Shown here piece after piece: positions 42,483 to 54,430 of a DNA stretch of 64,000 bases. A model generated the notes under the pieces. That model saw only the letters and a list, made by a program, of their open reading frames with translations, was not told where the DNA came from and searched no databases. Location: the NCBI GenBank assembly GCA_009746045.1, contig RPFO01000667.1, forward strand, positions 6,342,254-6,406,253, written 5' to 3'. Origin of the DNA: Mesostigma viride (lineage: Eukaryota > Streptophyta > Mesostigmatophyceae > Mesostigmatales > Mesostigmataceae). The position numbers and the translations under genes were made by a program. The first letter of the stretch is position 1. The number at the start of each line of letters is the position of its first letter.

Positions 42483-43180
42483 TGTCAAATAACCAGGTAT
42501 TGGAGGAACCTGATCTTTCTGGAAGCCTAGTACTTGAGGAAATGTTTATCACATTAGGAATTATTGTTCATATTCCATTCGTTGATTAAACATTAATAAT
42601 ATGGGGCGGCCTCCATGTCTAGGGCCAGCCCTTTGGTCACCTGGCTTGCTTAACACAAAGGAGCAAAAAACAAAGGACTAAATGCTACACTGCTCTACAG
42701 CAGGTCACGACACACATGTAATACTAGCCGTCCGATAGGTGGCGGCGCATCACTAGGCATCGGATGCATTTTCACATGCACATGAGTCATGCACATGGCT
42801 AGCCTATGTCAAGAGGGCAGCGCCGGCGCCAAAGTACTCGCCACTTATATTTGGCTTCGTTCCTAAGGCGCGGCTCACAAGCTGCAAGGCTCAACTTTGG
42901 TAAATTTGGCTCCGGACCAAATTTGGCGCGGCGCGGCGCCCACACAAGCGCCGGACTTGGTACAAATTCACAGTCAAGGCGTAAATCACAAATTCCGCAC
43001 CGTACCACTAGGGCTCGGCGTAACTCACAAATTTCTCGTGAAAAATATTCCGTAAAACAATCAAACTATGTCCACGGCCATATATGGCTAGGCCAGAAAT
43101 CTATCGGACAAATTAAAAACATTTCGGCCATAGCAAATAAACATGCGAGCCTGTGGCACAAAACGGTAAAACTTCTGACA
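42483..43180 (-). repeat. LTR-A long terminal repeat (3' LTR in element sense)
   Basis: 698 bp, TGTCAAATAACCAGG...AAAACTTCTGACA on the plus strand. Same length and sequence as 44796-45493 as far as compared. Confidence 0.92.
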
Positions 43181-43366
43181 CACCCCCTTGGGCCATGGGC
43201 GAGAACTACCTGGCTTGTCACCAAAAACACTTGTTACTCTAGTATAGGTGAGCAGTTGGACGCGTCCGTCCTAACCACCCCCTGACAAAAGCACTGCGTC
43301 TGAGTTTCACATGATCAGGTGTTGAACCCGGCCATAGGGGTATATCATGTCATCACTGTCAGCGGC

Positions 43367-44263
43367 TCACAGAACTGTCTCAAGGGTCCCGGATGGGCCT
43401 GCGTCAGTGGCAAAACAGAAACCGGGTGGAAGTTCGCTGGCCTCCTGTGTCATGTTGGCCTTGGGTCGCAGCTCGGGGTGCTTCCGCCAGCAGGTGGCAG
43501 GTGTGTGACCGGGCTTCCTGCAGAAAGAACAGCGCTTGGGCGTGCTGGCTGCTCCAGTCGCATAGGCCTGCCCAGGTGGCTGGGCACCAGAGGTACCTTC
43601 CTGCGGCTTGGCAGCACCCCCTTGCCCCTTGGAACCAGTACGGCGATCAACCAGGAAGTCGTCGATCTCCAAAAACAGGAGTTTCACCTCCCCCAAGGTC
43701 ATCCCATCGCGGCGGCGGGCGGCCAGTGCCTGTCGATACTGTGTAGGCAGGCCGGCCAGCATGTAATCCCGCCACGCTTCATCGGTGAGGGGGATGCCGA
43801 GGTCATGAAGGCGGCGTCGGAGGACCTCACCCCTTGTCCAGTAGCTTATCCCCGACTCGGTCGCTGGGTTCATCTCAATCCTTGCAATCTCGCGTTTTTT
43901 CTCCGCTTTGTAACTGTCAGTCATCATTGGCTGTTCGATTGTGTCACGCAGCCGTGCAAACACTGTCGATGCTCGCTGATCCGGGCATGAGTCAGCCAAG
44001 GAAACAGCCCAGTCTTCCAGGCACAAGAGAAGGGGTGCAAGCAGCACCTCGTCTAAGTTCCGGTTTTCTGGGTTGTCTTCCGCTGTCCCCAGCAGGATAT
44101 CAGCGATGCCCTGGGAACGGCACAGCGTTGTAAACTGCAGCTTGAATGTGATCCACTTGTCGATATCTTTGCCGGTGATCTTCGTGACGTTTTTCACTGC
44201 TTGAGAAAGAAAACGTGTGTTGGCTAGGCGTTCCGCAGCGCGGTCAGCAGCCCGGCTAGTCAT
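43367..44263 (-). CDS. LTR-A gag-like protein with CCHC zinc knuckle
   Basis: 298 codons, MTSRAADRAAERLANTRFLS..., open throughout. The central part (DKWITFKLQFTTLCRSQGIA ... LLPTQYRQAL-like ...LAGLPTQYRQAL) follows the UBN2/Copia gag pattern. Near the end lies a CX2CX4HX4C knuckle, CSFCRKPGHTPATC. No protease, integrase or RT follows, so the element depends on a relative for replication (a TR-GAG-like design). The protein would form the particle and bind element RNA. Confidence 0.82.
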   Translation of the reverse strand: MTSRAADRAAERLANTRFLSQAVKNVTKITGKDIDKWITFKLQFTTLCRSQGIADILLGTAEDNPENRNLDEVLLAPLLLCLEDWAVSLADSCPDQRASTVFARLRDTIEQPMMTDSYKAEKKREIARIEMNPATESGISYWTRGEVLRRRLHDLGIPLTDEAWRDYMLAGLPTQYRQALAARRRDGMTLGEVKLLFLEIDDFLVDRRTGSKGQGGAAKPQEGTSGAQPPGQAYATGAASTPKRCSFCRKPGHTPATCWRKHPELRPKANMTQEASELPPGFCFATDAGPSGTLETVL

Positions 44264-44795
44264 TCTGAACAGGGGTATGGTAATGCTGGGCTCAGGTCTG
44301 GTTCAAAACAGGGGTATAGTCCGCTTAAACAGTACCAACTTAAAGGAAATAGTCAGCACCTAGTCGTTGCCGGACCCTCCTGTGATGTTGTCAACCACAG
44401 CCCTTTCAATGTGGTAGTAAAAATCCCACAGGCCAAAATGCCAAGTGTTGTCCTCGTTTTTTACAGCCTGGAAAAGTTGATGCAACCAAGAGAAAGCTTG
44501 TAAAGGGTCTACAGCAAATGAGAAACTTCGACCCTCATACTCGAAGGTAACCTTAATAATAGGCTTTACAGGGTTGGAGGCTGGCTCTGATGAAGCTGGT
44601 GCAGGATTTTCAGTTCCGGACATAGACTTGACACAGTCCAAAACTTGATATCTGGGACCCCAAACCTTGCTCTTAGGATGGCAAAAGTTGCCCAAAGGTG
44701 TGATGATCACCCCTAGGTCCTTTTTGCATCAAAAAACCGCCTTCCAAGAACCCCCCAAGGTCAAAAACGGAATTCAACTCTGTAACTCGATACCA

Positions 44796-45493
44796 TGTCA
44801 AATAACCAGGTATTGGAGGAACCTGATCTTTCTGGAAGCCTAGTACTTGAGGAAATGTTTATCACATTAGGAATTATTGTTCATATTCCATTCGTTGATT
44901 AAACATTAATAATATGGGGCGGCCTCCATGTCTAGGGCCAGCCCTTTGGTCACCTGGCTTGCTTAACACAAAGGAGCAAAAAACAAAGGACTAAATGCTA
45001 CACTGCTCTACAGCAGGTCACGACACACATGTAATACTAGCCGTCCGATAGGTGGCGGCGCATCACTAGGCATCGGATGCATTTTCACATGCACATGAGT
45101 CATGCACATGGCTAGCCTATGTCAAGAGGGCAGCGCCGGCGCCAAAGTACTCGCCACTTATATTTGGCTTCGTTCCTAAGGCGCGGCTCACAAGCTGCAA
45201 GGCTCAACTTTGGTAAATTTGGCTCCGGACCAAATTTGGCGCGGCGCGGCGCCCACACAAGCGCCGGACTTGGTACAAATTCACAGTCAAGGCGTAAATC
45301 ACAAATTCCGCACCGTACCACTAGGGCTCGGCGTAACTCACAAATTTCTCGTGAAAAATATTCCGTAAAACAATCAAACTATGTCCACGGCCATATATGG
45401 CTAGGCCAGAAATCTATCGGACAAATTAAAAACATTTCGGCCATAGCAAATAAACATGCGAGCCTGTGGCACAAAACGGTAAAACTTCTGACA
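44796..45493 (-). repeat. LTR-A long terminal repeat (5' LTR in element sense)
   Basis: 698 bp partner of 42483-43180, bordered on its inner side by the tRNA-like primer-binding site on the minus strand. Confidence 0.92.
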
Positions 45494-45498
45494 CAAAC

Positions 45499-46946
45499 TT
45501 CCCCCCCGCTACGATGAGGATGCCGAGGAGCGCCCTGAGACGCGCCTGGGTCAGTCCTTCCCAGCGACGGGCCCCGCGCGTCCTAGCATGGCGCATGGCC
45601 CCAACCTGAATCTGAGCCGGTTAGACCTCAACGATCCCGGTTACGAACACCCGACATCCGTTTGGTTGCGGCGAGGCACTGAGACCTCGCGCAGCCAGCC
45701 GCGGGCTGCTGGGCCCCCATCGCTGCCGGCGTCCTTTAACCGTCCGCCCTTTTGCGCTAAAGGAGGCCCGCGGGCGGCCACGGTCAAGGCTCCGCCCATG
45801 CCCGATTTCAAAACCGTGCCCAAGTTGCGCGCGGACATGACCCCGCGCGAGATCGATGAGTGGGAACGCATGGTGTTGGCGGTCTATTGGGCATGGTGCG
45901 AGCATCACGATTGGGAGTTGGCCACTGATGTGCTAATTCCCTATCTAGTAGCGATGTGCATGGATCCGTCCGTTGTCGGCATCCTCCACTGTGAGAGCGT
46001 CGCGTCACGCACCTACCCGCGCACGGTCGAGGAGCTGATGGCCCGCATCCGGCGCAAGTTGGTGCCACCGGACTACAAGCTCCATGAGCGCCTGGCCTTT
46101 GGCAAGTTCCGTCAGGGCAGCATGCCGTTTCGCGAATTCCTCACCGAGTTTGAGGCGTACACTGCCCGGCTTGACGACATGACCTGGACCGAGTACAAGG
46201 CACGGTTCATCGAGGCGCTGCACCCGGACCTCTTGGATGAGGTGCTCAAGCACTATGCCGAGGTCCCATGGGAGGAGTGGGATGTGATAAAAATTCAGCA
46301 GTACCTGCTTCAAGTCTCGGATGTGATCGCCCGCCGCCGTGCAGCAACTACACGGCGCTTCCCGCTCGCGGCACCCAGGCGCGTCCACTTCACCACCGCG
46401 GACCATGAGGTCGCACAGGAGGACGCGTATGACTACGAGCTGCCAGCGGAGAGCGATTATGACCCTGATTTCCAGGTCAATGCGATCGATCCGGCCACTT
46501 CCCGCTGCTTTGCGTGCGGCGAGGTTGGCCACCTCAAGCGCGAGTGCCCTCGCCTGCGCGCCCGCAAGGATGAGGAGACGCATGTACCCCAGTTCTCTGG
46601 CCCCGCCTTCGGCAAACGTCCGGACCCTGCGCAGCGAGGCGATCGGCCCCGTAATGCGGGAGCACGTGCAGCCAAGCTGCAGGATGCCCGCCGCCAGCCC
46701 GCGCAGTATCAAACGCCTCGGGCCTCAGGTCCATCCTTCCAACGGGTGACCCGCGAGGTGAACAAGGTGCTAGCGCAGCAACGAGGCGCGGCCGATCACG
46801 ACTCGGACAGTGGGCGGCTGGATGCCCAGGCCATCGCAGGCTATGCGTATGGCGACGACGATGAGGAGGAACCGGTGGAGGAGGGGGAAGAGCGGACCGG
46901 GCGGTCGAACGAGGCGGCCTCCCGGCCATCCGTTCCTCGCGCGTAG
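45499..46946 (+). pseudogene. Gypsy-1 gag, second part (capsid-like and zinc knuckle)
   Basis: Contains a retrotransposon gag domain (KLHERLAFGKFRQGSMPFRE, YKARFIEALHPDLLDEVLKH) and one CX2CX4HX4C knuckle, CFACGEVGHLKREC. The tail is acidic. The T-rich Gypsy-2 has a homologous segment at 56590-56797. Confidence 0.82.
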
Positions 46947-49237
46947 TGTCCCTCCCCTTGGGGGTAGAAGTAGCGGTAGCTCAGGTAGATAGGGTAGATA
47001 GCGTAGTAGGAGTAAATAGTGTAGATAGCAGTAGCTCCGCCGTACAGGCACCGTTAGTTGCGGATACCGGCGCGAGTATGGAGCCAGTTGGTGAGGCTCC
47101 AGCCACGGCTACAATTCCGGCTTCGGGCAGCAACGCGGACGCCCCGCCGACGCATGCAGCCCCGAGGAGTGCGGCCCGCAGCTTGCTCCTCTTTCGAGGG
47201 GGTCTGGCAGTGCCATCAACAGCACTGGACCCCTTCCTCAAGGGCAAGACTGTCATGGACGTGCAGTTCATGGTCGACACGGGCGCTTCCACGTCATTCA
47301 TCAATGAGGCACTGGCGCGTCGCGCTGGCTACACTATACGGCCACACGCGACAGTGGTAAATGTGACTTACTCAGATGGTCGCAAGAACCCCTCGCCAGG
47401 TCTAGTCGACATCAAGGCGGTGATTCAGGGCATCCCTGTGGAGCTTACCGCCACTGTCGCGCCGCTGGGCGCAGCCGATATCATTATTGGCATTGACTGG
47501 ATGGACGCTCAGGATGTTGACATCAGCATTAAGCGTCGCGTGGTGTGGTTCCCCGACGGCTCCTTTTGGAGTCCGGTTGGCGAATATCAGGCGCAGGGTC
47601 CCACTGTGCACAACGTCACGCACGAGCGGGAATTTACCCAACCCCGCCAAGCCTCACAGATCCTCATGAGCATCAAGTCGTTGGAGGGCAAGTTGCGTCA
47701 GGGCAAGGAATACTACATGTATCGCCTCGACCTCGCTGCCGTGGAGCTCATGCTCAATGAGATCGGTGTGGGCTTCACCCCCGAGGAGACTGAGCGCTAC
47801 AATGCGGTGTTGGCAGCACGCGCGAAGCTCTTTGATGAGAGTAAGCAAGAGTTTCCCCCGCCGCGCTCGGTGCTCCACCGCATCCAATTGCAGGAGGGCT
47901 ATGGCCCTACGACGTCCCCTATGTACCGCATGGGTCCGGTGGAGCTGGTGGAGCTCAAGAAGATCTTGATGGCGCTTCTGGAGCGGGGTCTCATCGAGCC
48001 CAGCAACAGCCCCTTCTCAGCAGGCGTGCTGTTGGTCCCCAAGCCTGGGGGCAAGTGGCGGCTCGTCACGGACTATCGTAAGCTGAACGCTATTACGGTA
48101 AAGTCCAAGTACCCTCTCCCCCGCATCGACGATATCTTCAACCGCGTGCAGGGCGCCACATGTTTCACCGTCCTTGATTGCGCAGACGGGTTCTGGCAGT
48201 TAAGGATTGCGCCGGAGGACTGTCATAAAACGGCGTTCAACACGCCGTTCGGCCACTATCAGTTCCGTGTGGCCGCCATGGGGTTGTGCAATTCCCCTGC
48301 GAGCTTTCAGATGCTCATGAATGACATCCTCCGCCCAGTCATGGGAACCGCGCATCTCCCGCAGGTTTCCCGTGACCTCGAGGACCCCAACCGGGGCGCG
48401 AAGCCCCCGTGGTCCTACAAGCGCACTTGTGCGCTCGCATACCTGGATGACATCTTGGTGTACTCCAAGACCTTTGAGGATCACCTCGAGGACGTCGCCA
48501 CGGTATTGCGCATCATGGAGGAGGAGAATCTTTCGGTCCGCAAGGCCAAGGTCCGCGCTGGTCGCAGCGTACCGTTCCTCGGTCATACCCTGTCCGCTGC
48601 CGGCATCGCGACGGACCCCTCCAAGATCGCCTCCATCCAGCAGTGGCCGACCCCGACCAACGTCAAGGGCGTGCGCAGCTTTTTGGGTGTCGCGTCGTAT
48701 TACCGACGTTTCATCCCCCGTTTCGCGACGATCGCTGCCCCCATTAACGCCCTCCTCAAGAAGGGTGTTCCTTTCGTTTGGTCGGAACCGTGCCAACAGG
48801 CCTTTGAGGCCCTCAAGCGCAGCCTGACCACGGCCCCCGTGCTTGTTATCTCGGACCCGTCCAAGCCCTTTGTGGTCGCAACGGACGCGAGCAAGGTTGC
48901 AATCGGCGGTGTCCTATTGCAGGACCAGGGTCAGGGGTTGCAGCCGGTCGAGTACATCTCCCGGACTATGATCCCTGCCGAGCGCAACTATCCGGTACAC
49001 CAGCAGGAGCTTCTTGCCGTGGTCTACTGCTGCCATACCTGGCGCCATCATCTTCTCGGGGCGCCCTGGCAGTTTGACGTTGCCATCAGCGAGCAGGGGG
49101 ATCTTGATCCCCACCGGCTGATCATCCACACGGATCATCAGCCCCTCACGCATCTGCATGCTCGCCCAACCCAACCTGGTGCCCCGTCAAGCACGCTGGC
49201 TGGAGTACTTGTCCCAGTTCGCTGTTACGTCGCGTAA
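46946..49237 (+). CDS. Gypsy-1 pol: protease, reverse transcriptase, RNase H
   Basis: 763 codons, overlapping the end of gag. An aspartic protease motif (FMVDTGASTSFIN) is followed by a second protease block (IIIGIDWMDAQ). RT blocks are KWRLVTDYRKLNAITV, FTVLDCADGFWQLRIA, FGHYQFRVAAMGLCNSPASF and YLDDILVYSK (YLDD catalytic motif). The connection is FLGVASYYRRFIPRF. RNase H blocks are VVATDASKVAIGGVLLQDQ and ELLAVVYCCHTWRHHLLG with HTDHQPL at the end. The order PR-RT-RH is that of Ty3/gypsy. Integrase is not seen downstream. Confidence 0.92.
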   Translation: MSLPLGVEVAVAQVDRVDSVVGVNSVDSSSSAVQAPLVADTGASMEPVGEAPATATIPASGSNADAPPTHAAPRSAARSLLLFRGGLAVPSTALDPFLKGKTVMDVQFMVDTGASTSFINEALARRAGYTIRPHATVVNVTYSDGRKNPSPGLVDIKAVIQGIPVELTATVAPLGAADIIIGIDWMDAQDVDISIKRRVVWFPDGSFWSPVGEYQAQGPTVHNVTHEREFTQPRQASQILMSIKSLEGKLRQGKEYYMYRLDLAAVELMLNEIGVGFTPEETERYNAVLAARAKLFDESKQEFPPPRSVLHRIQLQEGYGPTTSPMYRMGPVELVELKKILMALLERGLIEPSNSPFSAGVLLVPKPGGKWRLVTDYRKLNAITVKSKYPLPRIDDIFNRVQGATCFTVLDCADGFWQLRIAPEDCHKTAFNTPFGHYQFRVAAMGLCNSPASFQMLMNDILRPVMGTAHLPQVSRDLEDPNRGAKPPWSYKRTCALAYLDDILVYSKTFEDHLEDVATVLRIMEEENLSVRKAKVRAGRSVPFLGHTLSAAGIATDPSKIASIQQWPTPTNVKGVRSFLGVASYYRRFIPRFATIAAPINALLKKGVPFVWSEPCQQAFEALKRSLTTAPVLVISDPSKPFVVATDASKVAIGGVLLQDQGQGLQPVEYISRTMIPAERNYPVHQQELLAVVYCCHTWRHHLLGAPWQFDVAISEQGDLDPHRLIIHTDHQPLTHLHARPTQPGAPSSTLAGVLVPVRCYVA

Positions 49238-49240
49238 CTT

Positions 49241-50639
49241 TTGTTGTTGTTACGGACGTAAATTAGGTCCTTTGTTGCCTCAGCCATTCCGGAACAGTTC
49301 GCTGACTTTCCTAGGCTTACGTGTAGTTAGGACCTTTTGGCCGGTCAGTACCGGGCCTTGTGACGTGGCACTTGTACAGTATGGTGGTTCGGTGCAGTCG
49401 CGCCGCGCTGCGTACTTTAGTAGTGGTCCTTTTATCCTGCGTGTGAACCTTGTGGACGTGCGTTGGTCCTGTAGGCGAGGGTCGATGTCGGCCCGAGCAT
49501 ACACGCCTGTCGGCGATCATTTATGCAGCAGTTGTCCTTCGTGAATGGCACCCGGCGTGTGTTATGAATTAACACATATTAGCTAGGGTCATGGCAGTGT
49601 AGTATTGTTTCCTTCGTAGTACCCTGGTTTTATTCGGTGTATGGCGTATTATAATAGAATGCATTGAGAACAGAGTCGACGTCCCAGGTCTTTCCACAAC
49701 ATAGCTCCTCATCACTAGGTACCCTCACTAGTTTAGGTGAAGTCAGGCTAGGCGTTTGGGAATAGAGAGGAGCCAGGGCGTAACAATGGTAGCGGAGATA
49801 GTTTAGGTGGACGCGACGATATTCCCTTGCACTCACCTTATACGCCAGAGACCTTCCGCGGCCAGGGCACAGAAGAAGACAACCTCTTGACAGGTAATGG
49901 GCGGGTCGCCTGCAAGCTAGGGGGTAGTGCTGCCCGATTCGGGACACGCCCTGCCTAGAAGTTAGACCTGCTCAAAGCGGATGAACTCCTCACGTAGCTA
50001 GCTTCTTTTCCTTTTCCCTCTGTGTGTGCATTTCCTTGCTGGGTGCTGTTTGACGTTAGCTAGTGGGTTAGCCGGTTCAGTGGGTTAGCTCCTTTTCTTA
50101 CTGTGTATACACGCGTTTCCTTGGAATGTTGTTTGATTACGTTAGCTAGGATTGACGGTTCAATAGGGCTGGATAGTGGGACGATTAGCGTCTCTTTCGA
50201 CTACACCTCTTTTCCGTGCATGCTGCTGTGTTTTCTTATATGCTTCCTCGTGCAGAATCTTGAGCCGGATGTTTCTTTACCAACGGGCGCTGGTTTCAGG
50301 CGTCCTCGGCATTTCGGTAACAATAAGCTACAATAATGCTTAAGTGTTTTCGTTTGTTTCCATTTTATTTTATCCTTGATCAGATTTTAGATTATTCTTT
50401 CCTTTTTCCTTGCTAAAGTGGTTGCCACTTCCCTTTGTTTTTTTGGTCATGCCCCTTTGACCTGAATTTATTTTCTTTTTGACCTGATTTTCTTTTATCC
50501 TTGATCTGATTTTATTTTAGCCTTGGTCAGATTTTTATTTTGTCCTTTACCAGATTTTTATCTTATCCTTGTTCAGATTTTTAACCTTTCCTCGTCCAGT
50601 GTATTTCTTTCATTTGCACATCAAACATGTCCTCTCAAA
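49241..50639. other. Spacer between the two gypsy fossils
   Basis: No gene is recognised. 50000-50160 contains two related segments (each with cgttagctag and ggttcaatgggctgg-like text). From ~50340 the strand becomes very T-rich. It may include terminal regions of either fossil, but no repeat pair could be established. Confidence 0.4.
50372..50590 (+). repeat. Degenerate ~30-bp T-rich tandem repeats
   Basis: Variants of ccttg.tcagatttttattttat recur about seven times. It is a minisatellite-like tract upstream of Gypsy-2 gag. Confidence 0.65.
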
Positions 50640-51554
50640 CGTCTCTTGGTGGGGGTATGTCTCCCATTACATAACCAACGTTCCTCAGGTGTTACTCCTG
50701 GTGTTAATTCTGGTACTCCTCAATTGGCTATGGGTAATAGACGTGATTCCTGGGACACTGTCCATCACTTGACTCCTCCGTCTCAGAGTGTACGTTCTGA
50801 CAGTACTCCCTCTACTCCGTCCTTTCACCGTTCACCTATTATTCCTCCTCCTACGTTTGAGGCGCGTACTAGGGCTATTGCCCCACCCTCTGCTATTCCT
50901 CCTGTTAATTCTGGGAATCCCTCTGTGTCTATCCCCTCTCAGGCTCCTCAGGTGTCAGCCCCTCGTAGTGTTCGTAGTCTGGCTCCTGTGGGCCCTACTG
51001 GGTATCCTACTGCCGTTCCTACACATCCTCCTGCTTCCTTGGCATACCTTGATACGGCCTATGAGGCAGCCCAAATCCCCTCACGTGTAGTAGAGTTAGA
51101 GATTAATCAGGATTTTAGCACCATGCCTCTCCATGATAAAAACTATGATCATTTTTCCTATTCCACAATCAGAGAAGCATATACTGTTCCTCACACCTCT
51201 GGTCACCACCCTGACTCTGTGGTGCCCTCACGTCCTCTTCCTAAGACCTATCATGCTCCTCATGATTTGTTACTGCCTGAGTATGTGCCTGTGGAGTAGA
51301 GTGGGCCTATGGATAAAACTGATCCTTCTCGTGCATCTAAGCCCCCTCTCCTTCCCACCTTTGCTAGTGTGCCTAAGTTAGATATTAGTCTACCCCTCAG
51401 CAGCTAGTTTTTCACCTTTCTTATGCTCCTCTCTCAGTAGACGGCCTCTTGGGAACAATATTATAGGTGGAAACTCCCTGATGCTGTTCTTGCCCCTCAT
51501 TACCTTACCACGTGTGTGGCTCCTGCCCTTGTCACCCTTATTCAATGTGAGTCC

Positions 51555-52417
51555 TGTTAAAAGGCATGAGGTTATTATGGGGACTTAAATTAATAATTTG
51601 TAGGTGGTGAATCATTGCCAACTTAAGCGTCAGGAGCCAGGAAAATTATTTATTACGTCCATATGGTGTGGCTTTCCATGGCTACCTCAAGGTAGCGTGA
51701 ACATTGGTAATTATGGTAGGTGAGTGGTGGCGGCGGCCCTGGTATGGGCATGGGCCGACAATGGGTCGATAACGACAGCTGGTATGTTGGAACATGGTGC
51801 ATGCGCATGCATGACTCGGTACGGCATGGTATTAATTAATTAATTAATTAAACTCGTGCTCCCGTTGGGGAGTCACGGAGCACCGAAGTGCTTTTAATCC
51901 CTGTGTGTGCACTACAGGAGAAAGGGCAGAGACCCCCAGTCTCCTTCATGCCAAAGGCATGCCACAGCTGCAATCGGGCGCGGCTAGCTAAAAGGACAGG
52001 CTAACGATCCGGCAAACTGTGGGTGCAATAAGACCCATGTGAGCATGTCATAGCAAGGAGCGTGGGCAAGTAATCTGAACATAGCCAGGGCGTAGCATGG
52101 CTGTACTAGAACTAGGCTAAGGCTATGGCTGGTTGTGTACCGTGCGTTGGCGGCACGTGACTAGGTTTGTTGGCACGGCATGGTATGACATGCACATGAC
52201 ACAATACTATAATCTGGTGAAGATAGTGACCAATGGTCCTAGTGCCATTGTACAACTTGGCACATAGTCATAGTGTCCATTCACGTAGGACAAATCCCAC
52301 TTAGGTACTACTATCCGAGCATATCTATTTGTTAATTAGGGCTCGAATACAATTGCCCGTATTATAGATTTCTGCACGGTCAGCATAATGGGCATATTCA
52401 AGACAGGATTCTTGACA
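51555..52417 (-). repeat. LTR-B long terminal repeat, left copy
   Basis: 509 bp of LTR plus a nested family C fragment (51832-52174) and its 11-bp duplication. Confidence 0.92.
51832..52174 (-). mobile_element. Family C fragment inserted in the left LTR of LTR-B
   Basis: 3' end only (tail (ATTA)n, stem cgtgctcccgttggggagtcacggagcac), flanked by acggcatggta at 51821-51831 and 52175-52185. The right LTR shows the empty site. Confidence 0.93.
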
Positions 52418-54074
52418 CCCTCCTTGCACATGATGCTGTCTATAAATACAAATGCTAGATCCTGGGCGAGGGTAGTCGGGTACCTAAGGGGATTCCCTCC
52501 TTACACGACACCCTGGTCTTGATATAAAACAGCAAGAAAAATGAAGGCAAGGTTGTGTAGCCCCATATTGTCACATGGAGTGCGCCACACGAGGGTGGAG
52601 CCAAACTGGAAACAGGCTCTGGAACTGTAAAGACTGGTTGCTCAGTGTTGAGTCTGGATGCAGACTGTAGCCGGTACTGGTTGATGCCAGGGTTGCAGCT
52701 GGAAACGTTGGGTACTCGTAGCTGCTGGTAAACCGGTGACGTCAGCTGCTGTGTGTGCACACACGATCTATATTATGCTGTGTGTGGGTACAGTGTCTTG
52801 TGTGGTGCTGGTAGTGCTAATTTGACTTGTTTGCCAACAGGGTTTGGTGCAACTTACTGCAACTACTACAAGGTGAACTGTGACGTGAGGATGTAGAGCT
52901 GGTTGCTGGACTGCTACTTGCTAGCTAGACAAGTGCGTGCAGCTGACTGCAGCTACTATCTACTCTACGCCTGTGGTGGAGAGTCATGCATGTGCTGCTG
53001 GGTGCTACTACTTCTCCTTGCTGGCTAGGCAAGTGTGGGTAGCTGCCTGCATGGACTATGCAGTGTACTCTGTTCCTGCTGGTGTTGCCTGCTGTGCTTG
53101 TTGATGCCAGTGTGATGGTGCTGATGGGACTGTGCTGTTACTGCTGCCTACATTACAGTATGGGGCAACTGGTTGCTAGTGGGTGTCTAGTGCTGGCACG
53201 TGATAGTGCAACTAGCTGTTACTGCTGCTAGTGGTGCCTGCAACTAGTTAAATGTGACTGAATTATAAAACTGCAACTAGTGCTGAAAACAACGTGGGGA
53301 GTTAGTGAGCACCCTCCTTAGTGCGGTGTGCAGCTGTGTCAGCAGGCTGGCCTTGAGAGCAGGACCCAGGGAATGTTCCCTTTTTTCTTGGAAACTTGGA
53401 GCATGGCAGGCTCTGGGCTCTTGAAGTGATGACCGTTAAAAAAGAATTCCGGTTTAAAAGAATGCGCCCAAAAGAATGTTGATGCCACGCGAAATGGTGC
53501 CGGTACAAAAGAAAGACCGGTTCTCATGAAAAATTCTTGAGGTAAACAGCTCCGCCGATTTCTCGTCGATGCTCACAGCTCGCGCGGCTCAGTGGGAGCC
53601 CGTCAGTGACCCCGCGCCGATTGAACGCACTGCACTCGGGCAAAAATGTGCTGCCAGGTAAAAAATCACTGGCGCTGCCTGGAACCAGAGCCGGCACCTT
53701 TTGAGTGCCAGGCTTCAGTGCCGACGTCCCCATCACCGAAATGTTGGCGTTTGATCAGTTTCGGGCATATATAAGTATAAAAGCGTAGATCTGGCCTGCG
53801 CACCGGAGCTTGGGAAATTCTTGACGGATTTTAGCGACGGTAGGTGTCACCCCGAATATTTGGTGTTACCACACATTGAAGTAAGTCGATTGAAAGCCTT
53901 GAATTTCACGGTAGCATCTGCGCCATAATCATGGTCGTATCAAGTACAAGAATTCGACGAAGCTGCTCCGTATATGAAAATATAAACTATGATCAAGGCG
54001 CTCAATAAATGTGAGCTGCCGCTTAGAGGTTGGTTAATTCCGTTGAAAAATCTTGCCCCGGACCTCCGATACCA
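52418..54074 (-). other. Internal region of LTR-B, no protein recognised
   Basis: Contains CTG/TGC-rich low-complexity sequence on the plus strand (52800-53280) and short open frames without domains. The primer-binding site is at the right end, and a purine-rich tract (ggagggtg on the minus strand) at the left end. Confidence 0.7.
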
Positions 54075-54430
54075 TGTTAAAAGGCATGAGGTTATTATGG
54101 GGACTTAAATTAATAATTTGTAGGTGGTGAATCATTGCCAACTTAAGCGTCAGGAGCCAGGAAAATTATTTATTACGTCCATATGGTGTGGCTTTCCATG
54201 GCTACCTCAAGGTAGCGTGAACATTGGTAATTATGGTAGGTGAGTGGTGGCGGCGGCCCTGGTATGGGCATGGGCCGACAATGGGTCGATAACGACAGCT
54301 GGTATGTTGGAACATGGTGCATGCGCATGCATGACTCGGTACGGCATGGTATGACATGCACATGACACAATACTATAATCTGGTGAAGATAGTGACCAAT
54401 GGTCCTAGTGCCATTGTACAACTTGGCACA

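Larger units (their letters stand above)
42483..45493 (-). mobile_element. LTR-A: young Copia-like gag-only LTR element
   Basis: Two 698-bp LTRs (42483-43180 and 44796-45493) start TGTC and end GACA on the plus strand. The 5-bp CAAAC flanks the element (42478-42482 and 45494-45498), inside the Gypsy-1 gag. Orientation is minus: next to the right LTR the minus strand reads TGGTATCGAGTTACAGAG, like the initiator-tRNA primer-binding site of Copia elements. A purine-rich run (aagggggtg) adjoins the left LTR. The LTRs read as identical where compared, so the insertion is recent. It looks structurally whole but codes only gag, so it is non-autonomous. Confidence 0.92.
41885..49240 (+). mobile_element. 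Gypsy-1: fossil Ty3/gypsy LTR element (gag-pol), with a nested LTR element
   Basis: Parts in order: gag start at 41885, nested Copia-like element (42483-45493), remaining gag with zinc knuckle (to 46946), then pol with protease, reverse transcriptase and RNase H (46946-49237). I recognise no integrase and no long terminal repeats at either side, so it is incomplete. Gag and pol are otherwise long and open, which suggests moderate age; it is broken mainly by the one insertion and the missing end. A D-family LINE tail lies just upstream, perhaps within its 5' region. Confidence 0.8.

Noticed and set aside
42806-43285. 159-codon gene in the left LTR of LTR-A
   Set aside because: The same frame recurs in the right LTR; it is LTR sequence with basic low-complexity translation and no domain.
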